Below, piece by piece: positions 48,591 to 55,613 of a stretch of DNA of 58,437 bases. The notes below the pieces were generated by a model that was given only the letters and a program-made list of their open reading frames with translations, searched no databases and was not told the origin of the DNA. How positions within the stretch are numbered: position 1 is the first letter of the stretch; every line of letters starts with the position of its first letter. The stretch comes from a virus: positions 1 to 58,437 of the IMG/VR virus record IMGVR_UViG_3300037336_000026. One strand, written 5' to 3'. The position numbers and the translations under genes are program-made.

Positions 48591-48777
48591 CTTCTCCTGC
48601 CTCAACGATATCAACGTTTTTAGAGCCATAGCTTTTTAATTCCCTAGCCATTGATACTACTACTTCATAGTATGAGTCTACTTGTTCTTCTAAATCCTTA
48701 ATCTTGTTTAGTAAGTAAGTTAGATAAGCACCTAAAGCAAAAATAGATACCGTCATTACAATAAAATAATCGTTCAT
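48583..48777 (-). CDS. 64-aa membrane-anchored coiled-coil protein
   Basis: Residues 4-23 are one membrane segment (YFIVMTVSIFALGAYLTYLL) followed by a charged coiled coil (NKIKDLEEQVDSYYEVVVSM). Overlaps both neighbours by a few bases (ATGA with the deaminase gene). Could be a membrane tether; no family recognised. Confidence 0.6.
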   Translation of the reverse strand: MNDYFIVMTVSIFALGAYLTYLLNKIKDLEEQVDSYYEVVVSMARELKSYGSKNVDIVEAGEDE

Positions 48778-49223
48778 AGTAACCCTGTCTTTCTCAGTTC
48801 GTCATCGGTAAATAACTTGTTATGGTTTTCTTGTTCATTAACTAACACACCTACTTTACGTAGATATTCTATGCCTTCCATGCTTTTGTAATCATCACGG
48901 TAAACCACTCTAGTAATTCCGCTGCTATAAATAAGCTTCCCGCACTCAATGCAAGGAGAGAGAGTACAGTAAAGCGTAGAACCTTTAGTGGAATTGTTAC
49001 TAGCGGCCACCTTAGCAATCGCAGTAGCTTCAGCGTGTAAGACAGTATGCTTTTGTGTGTCATTGCTTGTACCTCTTGCTGTACCATTATAAGAGAATGA
49101 AATAATGTTATCATCTTTTACAATGATAGCACCTACTTTTTTATCTGTAGCGTAACTCATTTTAGAGATTACATTACAGATATCCATGTACATTACATCC
49201 CAGTCACTCTGTTGCTTGATCAT
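48774..49223 (-). CDS. dCMP deaminase-like protein
   Basis: 149 residues. Zinc-dependent cytidine/dCMP deaminase motifs HAEATAIAK (zinc His and catalytic Glu) and LYCTLSPCIECGKLI (two zinc Cys). By family it converts dCMP to dUMP for thymidylate synthesis. No thymidylate synthase is seen in the window, so the dUMP would go to the host enzyme. It is near the MazG-like and reductase genes, forming a nucleotide-supply set. Confidence 0.9.
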   Translation of the reverse strand: MIKQQSDWDVMYMDICNVISKMSYATDKKVGAIIVKDDNIISFSYNGTARGTSNDTQKHTVLHAEATAIAKVAASNNSTKGSTLYCTLSPCIECGKLIYSSGITRVVYRDDYKSMEGIEYLRKVGVLVNEQENHNKLFTDDELRKTGLL

Positions 49224-49362
49224 ATATTATTTCCATTTCAGACAATGCGTCTAAGAAGTCTAAGAATAAAGTTGTGCTAACACCGTCATGCGGCTTGCGT
49301 AGTATGATTGTTATCTCAGTATAACAGTCATCTGTTGTAGTATCAATTTGCATATGCACCAT
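49204..49362 (-). CDS. 52-aa hypothetical protein
   Basis: Between the MazG-like and deaminase genes, overlapping both. The start is uncertain: the frame is open to 49413, and I chose ATG 49362 (MVHMQIDTTTDD) to limit the overlap with the MazG-like gene to 20 bases; ATG 49353 is also possible. Sequence is a small alpha/beta pattern (CYTEITIILRKP, LFLDFLDALSEME). Function unknown. Confidence 0.5.
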   Translation of the reverse strand: MVHMQIDTTTDDCYTEITIILRKPHDGVSTTLFLDFLDALSEMEIIYDQATE

Positions 49363-49633
49363 CTTTGGGGAAGTATTTATACCAGTCTTGGTAAGTTTCT
49401 CTTTTATTAACATATGCTTCTCCTATAGCATCAAGGTCTAAATCCCATTGCTCAACTAGCATTGTTAACATAAAGTATAGCTGACCGATCTCTGTTTCTA
49501 ACATCTCCTTGTTACTAACACCTGTATCAGGGTGTACTTGGTTGATTCCAAAGCGAAATACCTTAGAGATAGCCTGAATTACTTCAGCACATTCTTCTTG
49601 AGTATTTAATGGTAGGATATCTTCGATTTTCAT
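49343..49633 (-). CDS. MazG-like nucleotide pyrophosphohydrolase
   Basis: 96 residues. The first helix has the EECAEVIQAISK metal-binding motif and the second ETEIGQLYFML, as in the all-alpha NTP pyrophosphohydrolases. Such phage enzymes hydrolyse non-canonical or regulatory nucleotides such as dNTPs or (p)ppGpp-related compounds; substrate cannot be told here. It is the first gene behind the promoter at 49.65 kb. Confidence 0.8.
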   Translation of the reverse strand: MKIEDILPLNTQEECAEVIQAISKVFRFGINQVHPDTGVSNKEMLETEIGQLYFMLTMLVEQWDLDLDAIGEAYVNKRETYQDWYKYFPKDGAYAN

Positions 49634-49643
49634 ATGTTCCTTT

Positions 49644-49661
49644 TGGATCTATTAGGTACCG
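49644..49661 (-). promoter_or_regulatory. putative phage promoter for mazG-replication block
   Basis: On the minus strand CGGTACCTAATAGATCCA, ending about 10 bases before the MazG-like start codon, with AAGGAA as ribosome site. It heads the run through deaminase, polymerase, exonuclease, primase-helicase and RNA polymerase. Confidence 0.7.
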
Positions 49662-49674
49662 GCTGTATGTGTTA

Positions 49675-49980
49675 TTATATGTTTTCCTTTGGCTTAGCAC
49701 CTGACAACTCAGACATTTTAGCTAGTAACTCATCCAGACCTTCAGTCATAAGTGCTCGGCAGCAGCTAATGATTATTGGGTTGAATAGTCTACCACCTGA
49801 ACTCTCTTCGACACGGTTTAAGTATTTATCGAAGAAAACTTTAACACATTCTCTTAATTCAGCGTCACGTTCCTCCTGTTGCATTTCATCAGCTATTGCC
49901 TCAAACTCTTTATTAGTTAGTTGTTCTGGCTTTGCATCGTTCAGCTCATCAATTGATTGTTTTAGTTCTTCATCAGTCAT
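49675..49980 (-). CDS. 101-aa hypothetical protein
   Basis: Starts behind AAGGAGAAGC. Strongly helical; acidic first half (MTDEELKQSIDELNDAKPEQ) and a second half with FNPIIISCCRALMTEGLDEL. It is the last gene before the promoter at 49.65 kb. No family recognised. Confidence 0.65.
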   Translation of the reverse strand: MTDEELKQSIDELNDAKPEQLTNKEFEAIADEMQQEERDAELRECVKVFFDKYLNRVEESSGGRLFNPIIISCCRALMTEGLDELLAKMSELSGAKPKENI

Positions 49981-50002
49981 TGCTTCTCCTTACTTAATTG
50001 CA

Positions 50003-50098
50003 TTATGAAAATAACTCTACGACTTTAGCTAACACATGACCAATAGATAGCCCAGTAATAAACATCATTACGTTTATTAACAATTTAGAATATGTCAT
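50003..50098 (-). CDS. 31-aa membrane peptide
   Basis: ATG 50098 with AAGGAG seven bases upstream; stop TAA at 50003. The peptide is nearly all one hydrophobic helix (SKLLINVMMFITGLSIGHVL) with a short C-terminal tail. It overlaps the 80-aa gene by 14 bases. Good ribosome site and membrane composition favour a real micro-gene. Confidence 0.5.
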   Translation of the reverse strand: MTYSKLLINVMMFITGLSIGHVLAKVVELFS

Positions 50099-50327
50099 AT
50101 TCAGACTCCTTAATGTGACCTAGTTTAATGAGTATTGCTTTTACTTCGGCGGGTAACACTGCTACACCATCATACTCTAGTAGCTGCACCTCGTTGTTAA
50201 ACCACAATCCACCTGCGGAGTCTTCACCTAGTTCTTTATGCTCGAAGTATCCGTAGTTTTCAGTTGATGAGATATCTATTGTGTAAGAGTTTGTATTTAG
50301 GACTACATCAAAATTGTATTCAGACAT
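50085..50327 (-). CDS. 80-aa acidic hypothetical protein
   Basis: Starts 1 base after the GIY-YIG gene at 50.3 kb ends. Beta-rich N-terminus (YNFDVVLNTNSYTIDISST) and acidic overall; the end contains a small helix (LPAEVKAILIKLGHI). No family recognised. Acidic small phage proteins can mimic DNA, but nothing specific supports that. Confidence 0.6.
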   Translation of the reverse strand: MSEYNFDVVLNTNSYTIDISSTENYGYFEHKELGEDSAGGLWFNNEVQLLEYDGVAVLPAEVKAILIKLGHIKESEYDIF

Positions 50328-50328
50328 A

Positions 50329-50934
50329 TTAATCTTTCCTTAGGTTGTTAGACAGGTTGTAGTACATACCTGATTTAGTAGCTTTTAGTTGCATTATTAG
50401 CATAGTTTCTAGCTCAAGCATTTCTTCATCAGTACCATAGGCTAGTATAGTACGGGTGAAGTCAGTAGGGCTATCCTCAAGCTCTTTAAGAAGTGTTTCA
50501 GATGAACATAGGTATCCATCGTCAGGACTACCTTTATGTTTACCGATATACTTCTTATCATTGAGATCAATCCACATATATACGAATGCTTCACCTTCCT
50601 CTCTACTGGGTATGTTTTCTTCTTTGATTGGTTCATTCTTGTCGTTACCTTCAAGATGATTAACCCAGATATCCTTAACATACGCCAGCATGTGATCACC
50701 CTTAGGTGCTCGCCATAGTACTACAAAGGAATCTGTACCTTCATTAGAACATAAGAAGTCATAGACCCATTTGTTATGTAAACCGTAGTATTCAGTACCA
50801 TCGATTGTAACCTTGATCATAAGCTTATCTGAAGCAGAGGTATAAGTCTCAACTTCATTTACCTTACACTCAAATATATCGAAGTATTTATTATTACCAG
50901 CTACATATCTTGTGATAGTGTTTACAAGTTTCAT
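50329..50934 (-). CDS. second GIY-YIG nuclease-like protein with N-terminal extra domain
   Basis: 201 residues. C-terminal ~90 residues carry the GIY-YIG pattern: AFVYMWIDLNDKKYIGKHKG, a following YLCSS and a Glu-rich helix (DEEMLELETMLIMQ) supplying the usual catalytic Glu, ending with the YYNLSNN element. The N-terminal 110 residues are a separate domain of unknown type. Could be a homing nuclease or a host-DNA-degrading enzyme. It differs enough from the 45.1-kb nuclease not to be a recent duplicate. Confidence 0.72.
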   Translation of the reverse strand: MKLVNTITRYVAGNNKYFDIFECKVNEVETYTSASDKLMIKVTIDGTEYYGLHNKWVYDFLCSNEGTDSFVVLWRAPKGDHMLAYVKDIWVNHLEGNDKNEPIKEENIPSREEGEAFVYMWIDLNDKKYIGKHKGSPDDGYLCSSETLLKELEDSPTDFTRTILAYGTDEEMLELETMLIMQLKATKSGMYYNLSNNLRKD

Positions 50935-50973
50935 TTTAACCTTTCTAACTTTTACTGCGGATATTTTGTCCTA

Positions 50974-51321
50974 TTACTTATGTTCGTACATCGCTTTAAC
51001 TAAGTGGTAGAACTTAATCAACTCTTTGTCATACTTACAAGCCCAGTCTACCACCTCACCCTCCGGCTTGTAACTCTCATCCTGCCACATACAGAATCCA
51101 GCCTCTTCAGCCAAGTCTTTAATCTCCTCTGTGAACTCTAGGTCAGCTTCATAATCAGGTGCTAGTTTCTTAGCCTCACCAATCCCCGCCTGAATAGCAG
51201 TGAGGATTCCTAACCGCGTCAAGGCTGCTAGTGCTTCTGGTGGGAAGTCAAACTGGTATACAGCACTGCCATCTTCGTTATCACGTAACAAGGTTACGTT
51301 GCCCGTTCCTTCATCATTCAT
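50974..51321 (-). CDS. 115-aa acidic hypothetical protein
   Basis: Start chosen at ATG 51321 (MNDEGTGNVT), with GGAGG nine bases upstream, instead of 51354. Acidic and Trp/Tyr-containing (ADLEFTEEIKDLAEEAGFCM). Overlaps the preceding gene by 8 bases. Unknown function. Confidence 0.6.
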   Translation of the reverse strand: MNDEGTGNVTLLRDNEDGSAVYQFDFPPEALAALTRLGILTAIQAGIGEAKKLAPDYEADLEFTEEIKDLAEEAGFCMWQDESYKPEGEVVDWACKYDKELIKFYHLVKAMYEHK

Positions 51322-51538
51322 TTGTGTATCCTCCAAAATAATCAATAATAACACTAATAGCGTTTATTCGTTTGTTAATTTCTACAATGTCTTTTTTCTT
51401 GTCTAGCTCAAAGACGGCGCACCCTTCGTTTTGTTTTCTACGGGATAAATCATGCTGTAAGTTTTCTAGTGTCTCCTTTAAGTTGGAAACAGTAATTTTA
51501 TCTGCATCATCATAACATATTGTTAATCTAAAGTCCAT
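51314..51538 (-). CDS. 74-aa hypothetical protein
   Basis: Short alpha/beta protein starting MDFRLTICYDDADKITV with a central charged helix (NLKETLENLQHDLSRRKQN) and a C-terminal helix. Overlaps the 115-aa gene by 8 bases and lies 3 bases from the 66-aa gene. Function unknown. Confidence 0.6.
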   Translation of the reverse strand: MDFRLTICYDDADKITVSNLKETLENLQHDLSRRKQNEGCAVFELDKKKDIVEINKRINAISVIIDYFGGYTNE

Positions 51539-51541
51539 AAG

Positions 51542-51742
51542 TCACCACTCACTTTCATCAGCAACATTAACAGTCATCGTAGTACAGAGACCATTGTATA
51601 CTGTCACCCAACTCATTGTTATGATAGACCCGATACCTGAGCTGCTATCACATTCAATGTTTATGTCAGATACAATGTTGTTTAGTTCTACAACCTCGTT
51701 AATCTTTTCTATATCTCTAGGTAGTAATGTTATTTTACTCAT
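51542..51742 (-). CDS. 66-aa hypothetical protein
   Basis: Between two other small genes with gaps of 2-3 bases. Beta-rich, with many hydroxyl residues (DSSSGIGSIITMSWVTVYNG). No recognised family and no membrane segment. Packing supports a real gene. Confidence 0.55.
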   Translation of the reverse strand: MSKITLLPRDIEKINEVVELNNIVSDINIECDSSSGIGSIITMSWVTVYNGLCTTMTVNVADESEW

Positions 51743-51744
51743 AG

Positions 51745-51957
51745 TTATTCTACTTCAAAATGTTGTTTAATCTTGCTCACGGTCAGAATATCGTATCCTT
51801 CTGAGCAAGGTTGTTCATCGCTCCACACATTCACAACACCCACACATTCCTGCACAATCGATTCAGCAAACGATTGTAGGCATAATTGAAAATGAGGGTT
51901 AGGCTCTATGTCTAAACTCCAAACCTTATCAGCAAGTTTTTTAATTCGTTCGTTCAT
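51745..51957 (-). CDS. 70-aa hypothetical protein
   Basis: Starts at ATG 51957, overlapping the stop of the MSGGHFNY gene by 4 bases. Helical N-terminus (ERIKKLADKVWSLDIEPNPH) and a middle helix ending SIVQECVGVVN, a pattern seen in small phage proteins of unknown function. No further assignment. Confidence 0.6.
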   Translation of the reverse strand: MNERIKKLADKVWSLDIEPNPHFQLCLQSFAESIVQECVGVVNVWSDEQPCSEGYDILTVSKIKQHFEVE

Positions 51958-52235
51958 GTTGTTTCCCTTAATTCTTTTCGTAAGCGTGTATGAAAATCTT
52001 TTTCGCTATCATCCCCAGACACTAGCCAATCTACCCGTCTAACATATATATAAGATTGCCTCAACATCTCGACTGCGGTTTGAAATGCCGAAATAGTTTC
52101 TGCTGTATAGTTATGACCTGTAACATCTCCCCACTCATTCCACTCTCCATTATCATTATCTACAATTAGTTGCTCAATGTCGTCAGCAATTTGAGTTAAT
52201 TGATACTGTGTGTAATTAAAATGTCCGCCGCTCAT
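51954..52235 (-). CDS. conserved 93-aa phage protein (MSGGHFNY family)
   Basis: Opens MSGGHFNYTQYQLTQIADDI, a start shared by a widespread family of small phage and prophage proteins of unknown function. Later segments hold a GEWNEWGDVTGHNYTAETI loop and a helix with aromatic residues. RBS GGAGGAGG upstream is strong. It is one of the better-conserved genes of this block. Confidence 0.72.
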   Translation of the reverse strand: MSGGHFNYTQYQLTQIADDIEQLIVDNDNGEWNEWGDVTGHNYTAETISAFQTAVEMLRQSYIYVRRVDWLVSGDDSEKDFHTRLRKELRETT

Positions 52236-52261
52236 AATCCTCCTCCTTTACCAGTAGTAAC

Positions 52262-52567
52262 CTAAACACTGCGTCTTGCGCGTACGCTGTCGGCGCACCA
52301 GTTGGCGGCAACCATTTCAGGAGCATCGTCTGCGTGTTTGTAACGGGCCACGATTTCGTCACACATCTTTGCACATGTCTCACGCTCTTCCCTGATCACA
52401 TCTTCAATGCACACTTGCCACAACTGTGAATGCTTGTTGTTGTAGTCGTCCACGACAAGGGCGGCAAAATGCTCCAAGTCCTCAATAGCCAAGCTGTGTT
52501 CTTCTATATTCATGTGGCAGTGAAGTTCCGCCTCTTTTGCCATGCGAATAATGTCATCGCGGGTCAT
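52262..52567 (-). CDS. 101-aa conserved phage protein
   Basis: Opens MTRDDIIRMAKEAELHCHMN and ends with the pattern CAKMCDEIVARYKHADDAPE ... WCADSVRARRS. Proteins of this build (helices with repeated Cys and final RAR) are frequent in phages and prophages of Proteobacteria. Its G+C is clearly higher than its neighbours, suggesting recent arrival together with the 59-aa gene that overlaps it by 4 bases. Confidence 0.68.
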   Translation of the reverse strand: MTRDDIIRMAKEAELHCHMNIEEHSLAIEDLEHFAALVVDDYNNKHSQLWQVCIEDVIREERETCAKMCDEIVARYKHADDAPEMVAANWCADSVRARRSV

Positions 52568-52743
52568 GTGTTCTTCTCCCGCAACCTAGCTTCAACTCCC
52601 TCAGCAACACCCTTACCGCTACACCATAGTTGGTAGCCTTCTCTATAATTTGTATTGTTATCAACAATCTGCTCCATCTCCCCCTCGGTTAATCCAACCC
52701 AAGGCTTATGTCTGTATTGATCCATGTTGTGGTCTCCGCTCAT
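52564..52743 (-). CDS. 59-aa hypothetical protein
   Basis: ATG 52743 behind AAGGAGTG; stop TGA overlaps the next start (ATGA). The segment HKPWVGLTEGEMEQIVDNNT followed by YREGYQLWCSGKGVAEGVEA resembles short accessory phage proteins that often precede the MTRDDI-type gene. Good ribosome site and coupling make it a real gene. Function unknown. Confidence 0.6.
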   Translation of the reverse strand: MSGDHNMDQYRHKPWVGLTEGEMEQIVDNNTNYREGYQLWCSGKGVAEGVEARLREKNT

Positions 52744-52758
52744 TTTTCACTCCTTGTT

Positions 52759-52950
52759 TTAATCAAATTGGTTATGTTCTATATATTTCATTTCAAGATA
52801 ATTTATTAGTCTACAGTCAATAATAGATACGATGTTTAAATTACTATCATCGAGATAAACTTCTTCTAAACTACATGTACCTAGGTCGTGGTCATATTCA
52901 AAGTTACATTTGGCGCTTATTCCAGCTTCAAGTTCCATTTTCATTTTCAT
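52759..52950 (-). CDS. 63-aa hypothetical protein
   Basis: Starts within the end of the 129-aa gene (three in-frame ATG codons alternate with AAA/GAA, so the exact start is unsure). Beta-rich, acidic (EYDHDLGTCSLEEVYLDDSN). No family recognised. Confidence 0.55.
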   Translation of the reverse strand: MKMKMELEAGISAKCNFEYDHDLGTCSLEEVYLDDSNLNIVSIIDCRLINYLEMKYIEHNQFD

Positions 52951-53317
52951 ACTCCATGTTAACTATACGAGGTATTTTATCGAAGACCTCTAACGCAGTT
53001 AGTTTACCTTTATAAACTGGATTGTTAGTAAACTTCTTTACGAAGGTGCTGTTTTCATAAGGGTTGTAGGTTATTATATCACCTTTAAACATTTTACCTA
53101 TTGTACCAACATCGATTAGTGTTCCAGTTACACCAGCATGTACGTTCTTTTTTCTTTCACGGATTACCCTTTGACGACCAGCCTCAGATATTTTGAACTG
53201 AGTATGATCTAATACGATTGAATGGCTATAACCTATAACCTTACCTTTACTAGCGCCCTCTAGTGACTTAACACTAAAGAGGCGCTTGTGTAGGTTGAAG
53301 TACACAAACACCTTCAT
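52928..53317 (-). CDS. 129-aa conserved phage protein
   Basis: The N-terminal MKVFVYFNLHKRLFSVKSLE and the central basic block EAGRQRVIRERKKNVHAGVTG form a pattern I know from many phage and prophage proteins of unknown function. The block could bind nucleic acid. The C-terminal 45 residues look less conserved. It overlaps the 63-aa gene. Confidence 0.7.
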   Translation of the reverse strand: MKVFVYFNLHKRLFSVKSLEGASKGKVIGYSHSIVLDHTQFKISEAGRQRVIRERKKNVHAGVTGTLIDVGTIGKMFKGDIITYNPYENSTFVKKFTNNPVYKGKLTALEVFDKIPRIVNMEYENENGT

Positions 53318-53331
53318 GACTCACTCCTTAG

Positions 53332-53787
53332 TTATTTCCAACCAGCTTCTACTTTACCAGTACGATAGTAGTTAGCTAGGCATTGTGCATACCAAGAGAT
53401 TTTAGTAGCGTCTTGCTGTTTAGAATCTTTCTTCCCTAAGCGCATAGAGTACTTATAGATTTGACCTAATAGATGAGCTTCAACACCTGAATACCCTTCA
53501 AGTAGATCCTGCATTAACTCGATATACTGTTTACCAGCAGCTACACTTTTATAATGATCAGGGTTGATAGCATCTCTCTGTCGGTCTTGTATTGCATTGA
53601 TCGTATTAATAGCTATCATAGCTTCTTCTGCTTCAGGGTCAAGATCAGGGTAGTTTAAATTAGCTCTCATTACTTCTTCCTTTTCATCATCAATAATAGG
53701 TTGATTGTACCATAAGTTAGCAGATTTTAACCACTTACTAGATGTCATTTCGTCATAGAAATCATTTTGAGCTGTATACATCGCCAT
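53332..53787 (-). CDS. DUF3310-like protein
   Basis: Start at ATG 53787 (MAMYTAQNDFYDE) behind AAGGAAA; a longer frame reaches 53811. 151 residues. The C-terminal 70 residues have the DUF3310 pattern: INPDHYKSVAAGKQYIELMQ, a central helix ending GQIYKYSMRLGKKD, and TKISWYAQCLANYY. DUF3310 proteins are widespread in phages and sometimes annotated as nucleotide-kinase-like without proof. Overlaps the upstream gene by 26 bases. Confidence 0.75.
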   Translation of the reverse strand: MAMYTAQNDFYDEMTSSKWLKSANLWYNQPIIDDEKEEVMRANLNYPDLDPEAEEAMIAINTINAIQDRQRDAINPDHYKSVAAGKQYIELMQDLLEGYSGVEAHLLGQIYKYSMRLGKKDSKQQDATKISWYAQCLANYYRTGKVEAGWK

Positions 53788-54022
53788 TTTCCTTAATCTT
53801 TTCATCTTCATACGGGGAAACTAACCTACGGTACATCTCAAGCTTACAGCTCTCTAAGGCACCGACTACATCATTCATTGTAGCATATCGCTCTCCTTTA
53901 TTTGAAAGATAGTCTAGACAGACTATTGTTAAGGTATAATTAAGCTCACCTGCATCATTAGGCATACGATCTCGGTAGTCAATTCTTACTTCTGCTCGTT
54001 GGTCTTTTGTTATGTATGGCAT
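53762..54022 (-). CDS. 86-aa conserved phage protein (DUF6899-like)
   Basis: Opens MPYITKDQRAEVRIDYRDRM, with GELNYTLTIVCLDYLSNKGE and a C-terminal helix (LESCKLEMYRRLVSPYEDEK). The layout matches a small phage family I recall as DUF6899. Function unknown. Located between deoxyribosyltransferase-like and DUF3310 genes. Confidence 0.68.
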   Translation of the reverse strand: MPYITKDQRAEVRIDYRDRMPNDAGELNYTLTIVCLDYLSNKGERYATMNDVVGALESCKLEMYRRLVSPYEDEKIKENGDVYSSK

Positions 54023-54030
54023 TTTAGTTC

Positions 54031-54117
54031 CTAAAGTTGTAGTTTCTTTTTACTGAAGATTATAGTGAATAGCATATAGAATGATATCAGAGTCAACAAT
54101 ACAAAGAAAAATTTCAC
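54031..54117 (-). CDS. 28-aa membrane peptide with GTG start
   Basis: GTG 54117 overlaps the TGA of the deoxyribosyltransferase-like gene and has GAGGA about 7 bases upstream. The peptide is one hydrophobic helix (KFFFVLLTLISFYMLFTIIF) followed by SKKKLQL. Composition fits a membrane micro-protein, but size makes it tentative. Confidence 0.4.
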   Translation of the reverse strand: MKFFFVLLTLISFYMLFTIIFSKKKLQL

Positions 54118-54524
54118 AGATATTCCTCAATCAAGGTTTCACAGGCTTTATCTACAGTAGATCGCCACTCGGTAACTAACGACTCAAAGAAAGGGTGTAT
54201 ATGATCACTCTCTGCTTTGAATGCTACAACGGGCTTACCTAAGGTATGTGCTGCGTAGAACACTTCCATAGCTGTACCGTGTTTAGCTAGTTTTGGGTCA
54301 TTGAGGTTTACTAATAGTATATCCGCTTCACGAATATCTCTTAAGTCTAACTCGAAGATACGTTTCATGTAACGTGTTTCGAAGTTATGTAACCTACGGC
54401 ATGGGTCAAGGATATCGTAATGATCTTGTAGCATAGACTTAGCTATGTTACGCCAACCACTTGCTTCTTCTATAGAAACATGTTCCATGCTTCCTGCCAG
54501 ATAGATAGTTCTCCTTTTATTCAT
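54114..54524 (-). CDS. nucleoside 2-deoxyribosyltransferase-like protein
   Basis: 136 residues from ATG 54524 (MNKRRTIYLAGSM). The Rossmann-like pattern TIYLAGSMEHV, DLRDIREADILLVNLND and KHGTAMEVFYAAHTLGKPVV matches the family that exchanges or cleaves bases of (deoxy)nucleosides or nucleotides, with catalytic Glu in GTAMEVFYA. It may salvage bases or destroy modified nucleotides. It overlaps the small HTH-like gene by 8 bases. Confidence 0.78.
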   Translation of the reverse strand: MNKRRTIYLAGSMEHVSIEEASGWRNIAKSMLQDHYDILDPCRRLHNFETRYMKRIFELDLRDIREADILLVNLNDPKLAKHGTAMEVFYAAHTLGKPVVAFKAESDHIHPFFESLVTEWRSTVDKACETLIEEYL

Positions 54525-54678
54525 TGTTATCATCTGACATATCAACGAACATTGTCATAGATAAGGCTTCTAAGACCCAATCAACGGTAACACCAAGGTG
54601 TTCTGCAATAGCCTCTGTTGCTGCTCCTCTTATGTGCATTTGATGGATTGCTAGGTGTAGGTCGCTCATAATACTCAT
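54517..54678 (-). CDS. 53-aa helix-turn-helix-like protein
   Basis: ATG 54678 behind AAGGAAA (an alternative ATG lies at 54669). The middle, GAATEAIAEHLGVTVDWVLE, reads like a helix-turn-helix of the response-regulator or sigma-4 kind. The tail is acidic (MSDDNNE). Could be a small DNA-binding regulator. Not shown to bind DNA. Confidence 0.5.
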   Translation of the reverse strand: MSIMSDLHLAIHQMHIRGAATEAIAEHLGVTVDWVLEALSMTMFVDMSDDNNE

Positions 54679-54687
54679 GATTTTTCC

Positions 54688-54849
54688 TTAGCTAAAGTAA
54701 GTTAGCAAGTTCATAACGTTAGGTGCTTGATCGTAAAAGAAATTACTTTCTAGGCACTCGATTTTAACCCATATTAGGGTCTCTTCTGATACAAAATAAC
54801 AACCTGTTACGGTTTCTCCTATAGTCTCAGTGATTGTAACATTTGTCAT
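54688..54849 (-). CDS. 53-aa hypothetical protein
   Basis: ATG 54849 overlaps the previous stop by ATGA. Beta-rich sequence (TNVTITETIGETVTGCYFVS) with an aromatic end. Cotranslated with the 58-aa gene. No family recognised. Confidence 0.5.
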   Translation of the reverse strand: MTNVTITETIGETVTGCYFVSEETLIWVKIECLESNFFYDQAPNVMNLLTYFS

Positions 54850-55022
54850 ATAGTTACCTTTAAAGCTTCTGGTGAGTTATATACAGCGAACAGATAGATG
54901 GTTGTTTGTTCTTCGTTTTCATGTGTTATTACAAGTTCTCTGCTCTGTGAGTTTACATTATTTTCACTAACTGATCCGAAGTCTACGTTAGTTACGTTGT
55001 GGAAGCTGATATCTATTGACAT
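54846..55022 (-). CDS. 58-aa hypothetical protein
   Basis: ATG 55022 behind AAAGGTTAATC. Polar, beta-leaning sequence (NVTNVDFGSVSENNVNSQSR, then QTTIYLFAVYNSPE). First gene beyond the ssb terminator; expression depends on read-through or on a promoter I cannot see. Confidence 0.5.
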   Translation of the reverse strand: MSIDISFHNVTNVDFGSVSENNVNSQSRELVITHENEEQTTIYLFAVYNSPEALKVTI

Positions 55023-55040
55023 GATTAACCTTTAGCTGAG

Positions 55041-55081
55041 AAAAAAATACCTCAAGAGAGACCCTGTATTTAAGGTCTCTC
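55041..55081 (-). terminator. intrinsic terminator after ssb
   Basis: On the minus strand GAGAGACC and GGTCTCTC form an 8-base stem with a 10-base loop, followed after GAGGTA by TTTTTTT. It lies about 10 bases past the ssb stop and should leave only part of the message for the small genes downstream. Confidence 0.8.
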
Positions 55082-55091
55082 AAGAGATAGT

Positions 55092-55613
55092 TTAGAACAT
55101 TACGTCTTCGTCTGTTTCTGTTGATGCTGCAACACCTTCAGGCATTTCTTCATCAAAGTCCACAAAGTTAGTGTTCTTTGGTTCGTACTTAATCAACTCA
55201 ACTACTTGTACAGCAGTCAGCATTGTAGAGGTACCTTCTTTAGTTACTTTACCGTTAGGAGATTTGATTTGGTATTCTTGCTGGAATACAATCACATTAC
55301 CTACAGAGCCATTACCGATGGTCTTAGAGTCTATATTTTTCTTTGCGCAATCTACAACTCGTACCTTAGCAGCATCAGAGCCATCACGCTTTAAAGCTTT
55401 CTTCTTCAGTTGGATTGCTACGGTACCGGGTTCGAAACCAGCTTTAATCTTACCGAACATAGCCAATTCTTTCTCACGCTTTTTAGGAGCTTGGATAGAT
55501 AATTCCCATTGGTCGGTACCGAAGGGTGATACTGGCTTGTCTAACTTAGCCCAAAAGAGTTTTACTTCTTTGATCATTACGTTAGAACCGGTGTTGTTTG
55601 TTGAATCAGTCAT
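55092..55613 (-). CDS. single-stranded DNA-binding protein (T7 gp2.5-like)
   Basis: 173 residues. OB-fold-like body (VMIKEVKLFWAKLDKPVSPF, GTVAIQLKKKALKRDGSDAA) and a long acidic tail ending TETDEDVMF; T7 gp2.5 likewise ends in acidic residues plus a terminal Phe that contacts the polymerase and helicase. High expression is expected: a phage promoter upstream (56.17 kb) and a strong terminator downstream. Confidence 0.85.
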   Translation of the reverse strand: MTDSTNNTGSNVMIKEVKLFWAKLDKPVSPFGTDQWELSIQAPKKREKELAMFGKIKAGFEPGTVAIQLKKKALKRDGSDAAKVRVVDCAKKNIDSKTIGNGSVGNVIVFQQEYQIKSPNGKVTKEGTSTMLTAVQVVELIKYEPKNTNFVDFDEEMPEGVAASTETDEDVMF

